Positions 55,566 to 62,267 of a stretch of DNA of 62,655 nucleotides are shown piece by piece (within the stretch, counting starts at the first letter, position 1; each line of letters opens with the position of its first letter). This DNA comes from a virus, in the IMG/VR virus record IMGVR_UViG_3300029989_000020, positions 1 to 62,655 of that record; one strand, written 5' to 3'. A program made the position numbers and the translations under genes. Below the pieces are notes generated by a model that was not told where the DNA came from, searched no databases, and saw only the letters and a program-made list of their open reading frames with translations.

Positions 55566-56789
55566 TCATCCTTTTACGCATACAACTTGGCGCAAGGTGT
55601 GCTCAATGCTGACAAGATCGGCTTGCGCAGCCATAACCGCATCAATATCTTTGTAGGCGGCTGGAGTCTCATCGATTACTTCATCGTCCTTGCGGCACTC
55701 AATACCAGCCGTAGCGGCTTCATGGTCGGCTAGCGTAAAACGGCGGCGAGCCTCCGCACGCGACATGGACCGGCCGGCACCATGCGAGCATGAGCAGAAA
55801 GAATCGGGATTCCCCTTACCTCGCACAATGAATGACTTGGCGCCCATACTGCCGGGGATGATCCCCAGGTCGCCCATGCGCGCTTGGACGGCACCTTTTC
55901 GCGTCACTAAAACATTCTGGCCGAAGTGGTTTTCATGCGATACGTAGTTGTGGTGGCAGTTGACGGCACCACAATCACAGGTAAAAGCCTTCGGCACAGC
56001 ACGCGACAAGGCGCCCAACGCGGCCACCATCATCAATTCTCGATTTGCTTTGGCAAAGTCCTGCGCCCAATGAACGGCTTTCAAATAGTCGTTAAACAGT
56101 GCGGAGCCTTCTGGAATATAAGCCAGATCCTTATCAGGTAGATTAATGAACCAGCGTTCCATATCCTTCTTAGCCAACTCAATGAAGTGTGACCCAATCT
56201 TGTTTCCGACACCGCGTGAGCCACTGTGCAACATGATCCAAACGCGATCAGATTCATCGAGGCAGATTTCTACAAAGTGATTTCCGCCACCGAGCGTGCC
56301 AAGGTGCGCTGCTGAACGCATGGCCGCTGCGCCAATTGCTGGGTGCTTGTCAATCAGGGGCTGCAATCCTGGCAGCATGCCGCCAAAGATACGCAACTGC
56401 TGATCTGGCACATTTGCCCATGCGCCACGATCACCCGCCATACCATTATTGGTCCTGCCATGCGGAATTACACGCTCCAATTCAGAACGCAGAGCGTGCA
56501 GGCTATCGGGAAGATCGCTAGCAGTAAGTGTCGTGCGCTGAGCCACCATTCCACAACCGATATCCACGCCAACTGCAGCCGGGATGATGGCTCCACGCGT
56601 GGCAATGACGCTGCCGATGGTAGCGCCCATACCCCAATGAACATCAGGCATGATGGCTATATGCTTATGGATGAATGGCATCGCCGCCATATTATCGAGT
56701 TGCTGGCGCGCAGCGTCTTCCAGTTGTACGCCATTTACCCATGCCTTAATAAGGCCGCCTTTTGATCCTTCGATTGCTTGAAATGACAT
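55566..56789 (-). CDS. rtcB: RtcB RNA ligase, 407 aa
   Basis: Joins 2',3'-cyclic phosphate and 5'-hydroxyl RNA ends. Diagnostic motifs: MPDVHWGMGATIGSVIA, GVDIGCGM (metal Cys), HLGTLGGGNHFVEI, HSGSRGVGNKIG, HNYVSHE, GSMGAKSFIVRG and CSHGAGR with the guanylated His. Full length. In this phage it may repair tRNAs cut by host anticodon nucleases, in line with its six tRNA genes. Ribosome site AAGGAGATAGC. Confidence 0.95.
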   Translation of the reverse strand: MSFQAIEGSKGGLIKAWVNGVQLEDAARQQLDNMAAMPFIHKHIAIMPDVHWGMGATIGSVIATRGAIIPAAVGVDIGCGMVAQRTTLTASDLPDSLHALRSELERVIPHGRTNNGMAGDRGAWANVPDQQLRIFGGMLPGLQPLIDKHPAIGAAAMRSAAHLGTLGGGNHFVEICLDESDRVWIMLHSGSRGVGNKIGSHFIELAKKDMERWFINLPDKDLAYIPEGSALFNDYLKAVHWAQDFAKANRELMMVAALGALSRAVPKAFTCDCGAVNCHHNYVSHENHFGQNVLVTRKGAVQARMGDLGIIPGSMGAKSFIVRGKGNPDSFCSCSHGAGRSMSRAEARRRFTLADHEAATAGIECRKDDEVIDETPAAYKDIDAVMAAQADLVSIEHTLRQVVCVKG

Positions 56790-56825
56790 GCTATCTCCTT
56801 GGTTGCATGTGTTGAACTACAGAAA

Positions 56826-57503
56826 TTACATTAAGCCTACTGGTGTTGCATATTTGCGCACCAAGAACACTTGGCCGGCGCCAGTAACCATTGTTGTAAA
56901 AGTCGGATGCGACACTTCTTGGCTGTCAACATATGGACGACCTTCAACAACGGTAAAGTACAGTTTGTCAATATATCGCTGATAAGGCATATTGCCTTTC
57001 ATCAGAATGCCATCATCGCGCAGGCGCTTGAAAAACTTCGTGCGACCAATCTTAAGCATCTTAGCGACTTTTTCGATATGGCAGACGCCATCAATTGCCC
57101 GGATTACTTCGGCAAACTCCACCTTTGGCTTGTCGGCCTCAATTTTTGCCGCCAGCGCAATATTCTCAGTTTCTGCTTTCAGCGCAAGTTGGATTAACTC
57201 CATGCGCGTCAATTCACGCGAAACTGAATTTTCCAATTCCTGCCAACGATCCACAAGACGCGCCGTGAAGGCCGGCGAAAGTTGCGCAACAATCACATAC
57301 GAGTCGCGCTTGCAGACTTGATAGACCTGCTCGACCACGCCATTTGCAGCTTTATTCCCATCCTCAATTTGAGGCTTGGAAATCAGGCCATCATGAAACA
57401 GGCTTTCAATCGTACGGCGCACATTGTCGTGGCGCTTTTCGGTCAGGTCAGCCATTTCCCGGCTGGTCATTGTTTGCGGCTGTCCTGCAATCATCATTTC
57501 CAT
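56826..57503 (-). CDS. Rha-KilAC regulator (antirepressor), 225 aa
   Basis: N-terminal Rha-type domain (MTSREMADLTEKRHDNVRRTIESL..., YVIVAQLSPAFTARLVDRWQELE), then KilAC/ANT domain at about 115-225 (EVIRAIDGVCHIEKVAKMLKIGRTKFFKRLRDDGIL...). Together an antirepressor-type protein. Starts inside the end of the 68-aa gene. It is the second Rha-type gene in the phage. Confidence 0.88.
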   Translation of the reverse strand: MEMMIAGQPQTMTSREMADLTEKRHDNVRRTIESLFHDGLISKPQIEDGNKAANGVVEQVYQVCKRDSYVIVAQLSPAFTARLVDRWQELENSVSRELTRMELIQLALKAETENIALAAKIEADKPKVEFAEVIRAIDGVCHIEKVAKMLKIGRTKFFKRLRDDGILMKGNMPYQRYIDKLYFTVVEGRPYVDSQEVSHPTFTTMVTGAGQVFLVRKYATPVGLM

Positions 57504-57700
57504 TTTAGCCCCTTGAAAGCGTGGTCTTTACGGTCACACATCACACATGTCGGAAGCGTCGATTCTTCTACGACCTCGTAATTACTTTTGTTCAGGCCGC
57601 CTGTAGAGTACTGGTGACAGACTGTATCTCCTTCCTTCATATCGCCGCCAGGCTTCCACAAGTGCTTAGTCTTAGGTTTGTTTATCCGCACTAGGTACAT
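57494..57700 (-). CDS. Small CxxC protein, 68 aa
   Basis: MYLVRINKPKTKHLWKPGGDMKEGDTVCHQY...TCVMCDRKDHAF: a CVMC and a Cys-His pair suggest zinc binding. AAGGAGAAGC eight bases upstream of ATG 57700. Follows the structured region 57737-57920. Confidence 0.68.
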   Translation of the reverse strand: MYLVRINKPKTKHLWKPGGDMKEGDTVCHQYSTGGLNKSNYEVVEESTLPTCVMCDRKDHAFKGLKWK

Positions 57701-57736
57701 TCATGCTTCTCCTTTAAGTCTTTAGTAGTTGTTTCG

Positions 57737-57920
57737 TATAATCCGAGAGGCTTGGTAGGCGCACCAGTCCCTAAGCAGAACTGGCCTTTAGATTTGATCT
57801 ATCCGGTGAGGAAGGTCGCGTCACACAACAGTCGTTCGCTAGGTCGGCACTATCTTCGCCACCGACATGTGAGGTTTTTCACTAGCTTTCAGCCCCGAGT
57901 ACCTCTATCAAGCCTATGCC
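57737..57920 (+). ncRNA. Candidate structured RNA between HNH and the Rha operon
   Basis: 260 bases with no gene. On the plus strand TATAAT (57737-57742) precedes AGGCTT (57748-57753), which pairs with AAGCCT (57911-57916). Inside: CCAGT/ACTGG or ACTGG/CCGGT with TAGAT/ATCTA; TCACA/TGTGA enclosing GTCGG/CCGAC; GAGGT/ACCTC. This is a closed multi-branch layout of about 170 bases. 6S RNA has similar size and closing stem, but I cannot show homology. Orientation is inferred from the -10 only. Confidence 0.4.
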
Positions 57921-57960
57921 GCTCAGGGTTTCAGTTCCCCAGCATAAACCGTCAAACAAA

Positions 57961-58416
57961 TTACAAATATCCAGCAACTTTCTTAGCAGTCAAGTAAGCC
58001 TGATGAGCTTCCTGACTTGTTTCAAAATATCCAAGATGTTTATTTTTAAATCTTGCCCTCCATTTAAGGAGAGGAATATAAAAATTCACACCTAAAATTC
58101 CTGCCTTATTGTTGCTAAATGCTTTTTTACGATTATGGTTATTTTCGGACGCACTAACATCACGCAAATTCGAAAATATATTGTTGATCCTATTTCCGTC
58201 AATGTGATCTATCGTACTTTCCGGCCATTTCCCCGTCACATAAAACCACGCAATCCTATGAACTAAATAGGTTTGACTTCTAAGGGATATTTGTAGATAC
58301 CCTCTTTGGCTTAGATTCGGGTGACATTTTTTAGGATCATGCCTAGAAAGGATTCCTGTATGCCTGTCATAAAATACTAAACTCAGAAGTTCATCGTGAG
58401 TAATTTTATTTCTCAT
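57961..58416 (-). CDS. HNH homing endonuclease with AP2-like domain, 151 aa
   Basis: HNH core: YLVHRIAWFYVTGKWPESTIDHIDGNRINNIFSNLRDVSASENNHNRKK; C-terminal GVNFYIPLLKWRARFKNKHLGYFETSQEAHQAYLTAKK is an AP2/integrase-like DNA-binding domain. Full-length, AT-rich and different in composition from its neighbours, hence recently acquired. Little ribosome site; starts 13 bases behind the T-run of the 58429-58507 hairpin. Confidence 0.93.
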   Translation of the reverse strand: MRNKITHDELLSLVFYDRHTGILSRHDPKKCHPNLSQRGYLQISLRSQTYLVHRIAWFYVTGKWPESTIDHIDGNRINNIFSNLRDVSASENNHNRKKAFSNNKAGILGVNFYIPLLKWRARFKNKHLGYFETSQEAHQAYLTAKKVAGYL

Positions 58417-58428
58417 ATAGTACAGACG

Positions 58429-58507
58429 AAAAAAAGCTTCACCTACGCACTCCGGTTCCCCGGTTGGCCGAACGGGTCAGTACCCGCCAGTGCGTATGTG
58501 AAGCTTT
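58429..58507 (-). terminator. Long branched terminator hairpin / small RNA
   Basis: Arms 58433-58451 and 58489-58507 pair in 18 of 19 positions, and on the minus strand a T-run (58435-58429) follows. The 37-base loop contains CGGGT/ACCCG and CCGG/CCGG mini-stems. With the promoter at 58540-58568 it would define a transcript of about 105 bases in front of the HNH gene. Confidence 0.75.
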
Positions 58508-58539
58508 ACTGATTGTGTGCCGGCCAAGGCGATAGAAGG

Positions 58540-58568
58540 ATTATGCTATGTATATAGCCGAACAGCAA
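58540..58568 (-). promoter_or_regulatory. Putative promoter before the branched hairpin
   Basis: Minus strand TTGCTG (58568-58563), 17 bases, CATAAT (58545-58540). Nothing but the hairpin lies between it and the HNH gene. The stretch 58569-58700 shows no gene. Confidence 0.45.
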
Positions 58569-58707
58569 GAACTATTTTGCGCACGATGCAAGATTCCAGA
58601 TAACTAAACGACAGTTTCGACATGCGCCAGACGAAGGACGAAGCATCCATGCGGGTTTGCGGCCAGTTTTTCAACTTACCTTAGACGACTATTTGAGATA
58701 GTGGGCC

Positions 58708-58732
58708 AAAAAAAAGGCCGCTCATGCGACCT
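58708..58732 (-). terminator. Terminator of the 58.75-60.1 kb genes
   Basis: Minus strand AGGTCGC (58732-58726), loop, GCGGCCT (58721-58715) with one G-U pair that forms only in this orientation, then eight or nine T's. Lies 18 bases after the stop of the 56-aa gene. Confidence 0.9.
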
Positions 58733-58750
58733 GTTTTCAATGCTATGGCA

Positions 58751-58921
58751 TCAATCTGGCACGCCACATATCAGCCATTCGACCACCAGGGCCGCGCTGT
58801 CAACGGAACCATTGATGGCAAAGCCGCCTTCTATATCGCGCACCTCAAAGCCTGCGGCTTCAAATAGGGCTAGGACGGAATCGCGCAGGGTGGCATCGGC
58901 CGGCAACGTGGCAGCGCTCAT
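58751..58921 (-). CDS. Small hypothetical protein, 56 aa
   Basis: ATG 58921, AAAAGG upstream; MSAATLPADATLRDSVLALFEAAGFEVRDI... LVVEWLICGVPD. Acidic alpha/beta mini-protein, unrecognised. Coupled by ATGA to an 11-codon frame before it. Last gene before the terminator. Confidence 0.65.
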   Translation of the reverse strand: MSAATLPADATLRDSVLALFEAAGFEVRDIEGGFAINGSVDSAALVVEWLICGVPD

Positions 58922-58953
58922 GGTTTGGCCTTTTGGCGCTTGACGGCACTCAT
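58918..58953 (-). CDS. Bridging micro-ORF, 11 aa
   Basis: ATG 58953 overlaps the stop of the 86-aa gene (ATGA) and its stop overlaps the 56-aa start (ATGA): MSAVKRQKAKP. Possibly only a coupling device between the two genes. Confidence 0.35.
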   Translation of the reverse strand: MSAVKRQKAKP

Positions 58954-59210
58954 GCTACGCGTTCAGGAAGAATTGCATCAAGGCGCGTATTGCCATCACC
59001 GCCATATGGAAGGCACTGACCGTCCCAGTCTTCGGGAAGGCCAGTCAGTGCCGTTATTTCTGCCAGTACGCCGACAGTGATATGGCGCGGCAACGTATCG
59101 TGCGCCACTTCACGGAATGATTCTTTCGCCACATGCATTGCATGTTCGGCATCGTCGGCTTGAACCAAGGTTGTGACCATGATGCTTACGTTATATATTT
59201 TCTTGCTCAT
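58950..59210 (-). CDS. Hypothetical protein, 86 aa
   Basis: MSKKIYNVSIMVTTLVQADDAEHAMHVAKESF...: a ferredoxin-like alpha/beta strand-helix pattern, ending LDAILPERVA. Unrecognised. ATGA overlap with the 78-aa gene. Confidence 0.65.
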   Translation of the reverse strand: MSKKIYNVSIMVTTLVQADDAEHAMHVAKESFREVAHDTLPRHITVGVLAEITALTGLPEDWDGQCLPYGGDGNTRLDAILPERVA

Positions 59211-59443
59211 TTGACTTGCTCCAGATAGCGGCCGGCGAGCGTCTGGATTTCTTCCAGCGCCTTATCGGATAGATCGCTGGTGTCGAATTGCGTAGGGTCA
59301 TCAGCACGAAGACGGAAATTTACACACATATCGCAATAATGCATTACACGAGCTGCATCATCGCGGTTAAATTCGCCGCGTGGCATTGCGCATAGCGCCT
59401 TCAATTGAGCGCTGCGCAGGGCGTGGAGTTCGGTAGTGGTCAT
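59207..59443 (-). CDS. Hypothetical protein, 78 aa
   Basis: MTTTELHALRSAQLKALCAMPRGEFNRDDAARVMHYCDMCVNF: helical, with a CDMC pair. Unrecognised. AAAGGAATAAGCC before ATG 59443. Confidence 0.65.
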   Translation of the reverse strand: MTTTELHALRSAQLKALCAMPRGEFNRDDAARVMHYCDMCVNFRLRADDPTQFDTSDLSDKALEEIQTLAGRYLEQVK

Positions 59444-59454
59444 GGCTTATTCCT

Positions 59455-59649
59455 TTAATTAGGGTCTGCGTCAATTCCATGCGCAGCAAGGATTAAGCGG
59501 CGCGGGCTACTTGCGCCGATAATAAGAGTGGACAATAGCATCCACCATGCCGACCAGTCGTGATAACAAATGAGATAAACAGTTCCTGCGAGAACTGATA
59601 AATCAAATATGTACATGCTGACGCAGAGCAATATTAGTGTGAGTTTCAT
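59455..59649 (-). CDS. Two-pass membrane protein, 64 aa
   Basis: MKLTLILLCVSMYIFDLSVLAGTVYLICYHDW and SAWWMLLSTLIIGASSP form two membrane helices. CGAGGAATAATC before the ATG. Function unknown. Confidence 0.7.
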   Translation of the reverse strand: MKLTLILLCVSMYIFDLSVLAGTVYLICYHDWSAWWMLLSTLIIGASSPRRLILAAHGIDADPN

Positions 59650-59666
59650 AGATTATTCCTCGTGTC

Positions 59667-59690
59667 CTATTGAGAGGGTATCATTTTCAT
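59667..59690 (-). CDS. Micro-ORF with consensus ribosome site, 7 aa
   Basis: AAGGAGG lies seven bases upstream of ATG 59690; the frame MKMIPSQ ends at TAG 59667. The strong site and short frame suggest a leader peptide or upstream regulatory frame for the membrane protein rather than a product. Confidence 0.35.
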   Translation of the reverse strand: MKMIPSQ

Positions 59691-59716
59691 AAATGACACC
59701 TCCTTGAGAAAATGGG

Positions 59717-60115
59717 TTAGTAGGACTTTCCGCCATCAGCGGCGCGGTTTTCTGGCTTGTGATCTGCACGTTTGGCGTTAAATTCCATTTTTTCAACGAT
59801 GGCCCCGGCCAAGTCCATGCCATAGCCGCCAGCCAAATCGAAGATGCGGATAACTGCGTCGGCCAGCTCGACCTCGCGCATGTCACGATGCGGAAATTTA
59901 TCGTCTTTGAGCTTCTTGCGGTCGCCTTCCATGGCTTCGCTGATTTCCGAATGGATCAAGCACAGCTTATTGCTGAAATGGAGAGGATTTTCCTTGCTGG
60001 TATTTTTGTCGGCATAATTCCACCAGCCGGAAGCTATAGCGGCGCCATGGCATTGATGTTGAAGTTCCTCGGCGGCGTTAAGCAAGCTGACTTGGGTTTG
60101 AGTGTATTCAGGCAT
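59717..60115 (-). CDS. MazG-like nucleotide pyrophosphohydrolase, 132 aa
   Basis: The MazG fold hydrolyses non-canonical or alarmone nucleotides. Visible: KLCLIHSEISEAMEGDRKKLKDDKFPHRDMREVELADAVIRIFDLAGGYGMDLAGAIVEKMEFNAKR with the E-x-x-E (HSEISEA) and E-x-x-D (VELADAVIRIFD) metal sites. Phage MazG may counter ppGpp signalling or clean nucleotide pools. Has a long leader (60118-60278). Confidence 0.9.
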   Translation of the reverse strand: MPEYTQTQVSLLNAAEELQHQCHGAAIASGWWNYADKNTSKENPLHFSNKLCLIHSEISEAMEGDRKKLKDDKFPHRDMREVELADAVIRIFDLAGGYGMDLAGAIVEKMEFNAKRADHKPENRAADGGKSY

Positions 60116-60147
60116 GTTGATCCCTTGGGCCAGCCAACTTAGCGATG

Positions 60148-60313
60148 GTCGTAGCCCAGGTTAGGAAGGCAAGCGCCTTGATTGGGACACCACTAAATTG
60201 ACTGGCCGAAAGAATAAACAGGATTTTGATGACCTAAACCTACCGGCTACGACACCGGGAAACGCATAGTTGCGCCACGGAGAAACTATGCCATGCATCG
60301 GGAGACTTAGCAA
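60148..60313 (-). promoter_or_regulatory. Promoter and structured leader of the MazG-like gene
   Basis: Minus strand TTGCTA (60313-60308), 17 bases, CATAGT (60290-60285). The -10 lies in the inverted repeat GCATAGTT/AACTATGC (60264-60271 with 60284-60291). Downstream GTCGTAGCC (60253-60245) pairs with GGCTACGAC (60156-60148) over 88 bases, reinforced by AGGTTTAGG with CCTAACCT. A structured 5' leader about 160 bases long is likely; whether it is a switch is unknown. Confidence 0.45.
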
Positions 60314-60338
60314 GGGATATTTTGCAGGGATGAAGAAA

Positions 60339-60357
60339 AGGCCGCGATGTGCGGCCT
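60339..60357 (-). terminator. Terminator of the early minus-strand operon
   Basis: AGGCCGC (60339-60345), five-base loop, GCGGCCT (60351-60357); on the minus strand TTTTC follows. Six bases after the stop of the winged-helix gene. Confidence 0.9.
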
Positions 60358-60362
60358 GTGGC

Positions 60363-60797
60363 TTATGCATTCTCCCGCTCGACAGCATCAGGGAAGCGAC
60401 TAGACGGCTTGTGCTTGGTGATAGGCGTTGATAGTAAAGCAAGCCATGACGCCGCTTGTATTTTCGGCGCCTTCAAACGGCCATAGTAAGCATCGCGGAT
60501 TTCAGCGCGACGGCCAGGATGCTTCTCGTTAAAGCGCCGCTGATAGTCTGCATCGGTCTGCGGCGGCGGCTTAGGTGCATCGACCGATGATTCACTCACG
60601 CGTAGCCGATAAAGCGGCACAGGACCGTTACGCAACGAAATCCAGCGACTCACGTATACAAGGCGCTCGACAGCAAGAATAAGCAGCCACTTTCCTACCG
60701 TGGAGCGGCTGACGCCCGAGCGCTTTGCCACTTGGTTGATTGTGCCAGGCAGCGCAGCCAGAACCTTATCACGATGCGATGGGCGGCCAGTTCTCAT
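60363..60797 (-). CDS. Winged-helix regulator at the end of the early operon, 144 aa
   Basis: DKVLAALPGTINQVAKRSGVSRSTVGKWLLILAVERLVYVSRW is a winged helix-turn-helix; middle Pro-rich, C-terminal QRRFNEKHPGRRAEIRDAYYGRLKAPK. Position after nuclease and methyltransferase genes, as Q-type activators in lambdoids, could mean a late regulator, but no Q signature is seen. Confidence 0.7.
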   Translation of the reverse strand: MRTGRPSHRDKVLAALPGTINQVAKRSGVSRSTVGKWLLILAVERLVYVSRWISLRNGPVPLYRLRVSESSVDAPKPPPQTDADYQRRFNEKHPGRRAEIRDAYYGRLKAPKIQAASWLALLSTPITKHKPSSRFPDAVERENA

Positions 60798-61735
60798 AGA
60801 AATGATCCTTGTGCAGTCAAAAGGTGAGCGTCAGCAATGCGCTCATCTTGCAGCGGCTTATAATCAGTATTGAGTTCGCAGCCGATATATTGGCGTCCAT
60901 GCTTAATTGCCACAGCAGCTGTCGTTCCACTCCCCATGAAAGGATCAAGAACCACGTCGCCAGTTCGACTACCGGCCAGAATACACGGCTCAATCAGCGC
61001 CGGCGGGAACGTGGCGAAGTGGGCGCCCTTGTAGGGACGGGTGGCGACGCTCCAGACGCTGCGGCGGTTGCGCGTTTCCGAAATCCCACATGAAGTGAAG
61101 CCGTGATTGCCTTGTTTTTCTTGACCCGTGCCGAGTCCATTTTCTCTAGCCCGTGGGCGCACAATCCCGCTGACACTAGGCTCCTTGATCGCTTCCGAGT
61201 CGAAAAAATAGCGCGGCGACTTCGACAGCAAGAAAATTTGCTCGTGCGCTTTGGTGCAGCGATCAGTTACGCTTTCCGGCATCGGGTTCGGTTTGTGCCA
61301 AATAATTTCTTGACGTAGATACCAGCCGTCGGCGCGCAGGGCGAAAGCAAGCATCCAAGGAATGCCGATCAGGTCTTTCGGCTTCATGCCGTCAGGCACA
61401 ATGGAACCTTTACCGCCAGCGGCTTGACTACCGCTATGCTTCGGGCCGCCCTTTGTGCTCGGGACTTGGTAGCTGCGGTTCGCGGCGTAACTGTCGCCAA
61501 TGTTCACCCAGAGCGTACCGTCGTCGGCCAGCACGTCGCGCACGTAGCGGAACACCTCGACCAGTTCCGCGATAAATTCGTCGGGCGTCGGCTCCAGGCC
61601 AATTTGCCCTGCATGGCCGTAATCGCGTAGGCCGAAGTACGGCGGGGAAGTGACGCAGGTTTGCACCTTGACGCCAGCAGCAGCCATTGCGCGTAGCGAT
61701 TCGCGGCAGTCGCCAAAATGAATCTGGTTAATCAT
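60794..61735 (-). CDS. Site-specific DNA methyltransferase, 313 aa
   Basis: N4-cytosine or N6-adenine type with motif IV first (VTSPPYFGLRDYG) and motif I last (VVLDPFMGSGTTAAVAIKHGRQYIGCELN), i.e. beta-class order; a target-recognition region lies between. Protects phage DNA against host restriction or marks it. ATG 61735 with AAGGA at five bases. Confidence 0.93.
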   Translation of the reverse strand: MINQIHFGDCRESLRAMAAAGVKVQTCVTSPPYFGLRDYGHAGQIGLEPTPDEFIAELVEVFRYVRDVLADDGTLWVNIGDSYAANRSYQVPSTKGGPKHSGSQAAGGKGSIVPDGMKPKDLIGIPWMLAFALRADGWYLRQEIIWHKPNPMPESVTDRCTKAHEQIFLLSKSPRYFFDSEAIKEPSVSGIVRPRARENGLGTGQEKQGNHGFTSCGISETRNRRSVWSVATRPYKGAHFATFPPALIEPCILAGSRTGDVVLDPFMGSGTTAAVAIKHGRQYIGCELNTDYKPLQDERIADAHLLTAQGSFL

Positions 61736-61737
61736 AT

Positions 61738-61914
61738 TCATCCTTTACTTGTTATGTTGCCATACGTGCGATACGTCACCACATCGCGCACAGTAGAAAC
61801 AGCTACGCCAAACTGCCGCGCAAGAGATTCGTATCCAGCGCCGCGCACACCTGGCTTATGGGCTGCGCGTAGGGCGTGGGCTTGTTCGGGCGTCAGGATT
61901 CTTTTGCGGGTCAT
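61738..61914 (-). CDS. Small HTH protein, 58 aa
   Basis: MTRKRILTPEQAHALRAAHKPGVRGAGYESLARQFGVAVSTVRDVVTYRTY is a homeodomain-like HTH typical of phage small DNA-binding proteins. ATG 61914 follows two bases after the upstream stop. Confidence 0.75.
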   Translation of the reverse strand: MTRKRILTPEQAHALRAAHKPGVRGAGYESLARQFGVAVSTVRDVVTYRTYGNITSKG

Positions 61915-61916
61915 GA

Positions 61917-62267
61917 TCAATCAACCTTTTTAATATCCCATCCACCGCCGTCTTTCTTGGCCTTAGCTCGGATTACGAAGAAAGCCAATGGGTACATATC
62001 GGCAGCGATCTTTATTTTTGCGTTGGCATCGTCCATCATGAAGCCCTTGACTTCATGGGCCTCCAGTTCGCCATTGGCAATCATCACGGCAAAATCTGGA
62101 GTGAAAAAAGTATTATCGGCAAGACGGAATTTCAGCCCTTCAAACTTAAACCACAGAACTTCGCCGGCTGATTTGCGCAGCTCAAGCGTTGCCGCATAAG
62201 CCGCTTCGGTTTTGTTCATGGCGCCAGATTTCAATCGACCTAGCGCTTGCACATGCCTTGGAATCAT
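61917..62267 (-). CDS. DUF1064-type nuclease-like protein, 116 aa
   Basis: SGAMNKTEAAYAATLELRKSAGEVLWFKFEGLKFRLADNTFFTPDFAVM...LEAHEVKGFMMDDANAKIKIAADMYP: DUF1064 resembles VRR/archaeal-type PD-(D/E)XK resolvases, with TPDF and EVKG carrying catalytic Asp, Glu and Lys. May resolve recombination junctions. ATGA overlap with the YbcO-like gene. Confidence 0.87.
   Translation of the reverse strand: MIPRHVQALGRLKSGAMNKTEAAYAATLELRKSAGEVLWFKFEGLKFRLADNTFFTPDFAVMIANGELEAHEVKGFMMDDANAKIKIAADMYPLAFFVIRAKAKKDGGGWDIKKVD

Noticed and set aside
57737-57920. Phage 6S RNA homologue
   Set aside because: Size and closing stem are similar and a CCAGTCCC string recalls E. coli 6S, but the internal layout is branched rather than one long bubble, so I do not name it so.
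57701-58530. Group I intron around the HNH gene at 57961
   Set aside because: No split coding exons can be joined across it and I could not find the P7/P3 core; the HNH gene looks free-standing.
45008-60331. 14-base identical string TATTTTGCAGGGAT at 45008 and 60318 near two structured regions
   Set aside because: A few such matches are expected by chance in 62 kb on two strands; no longer similarity surrounds them.
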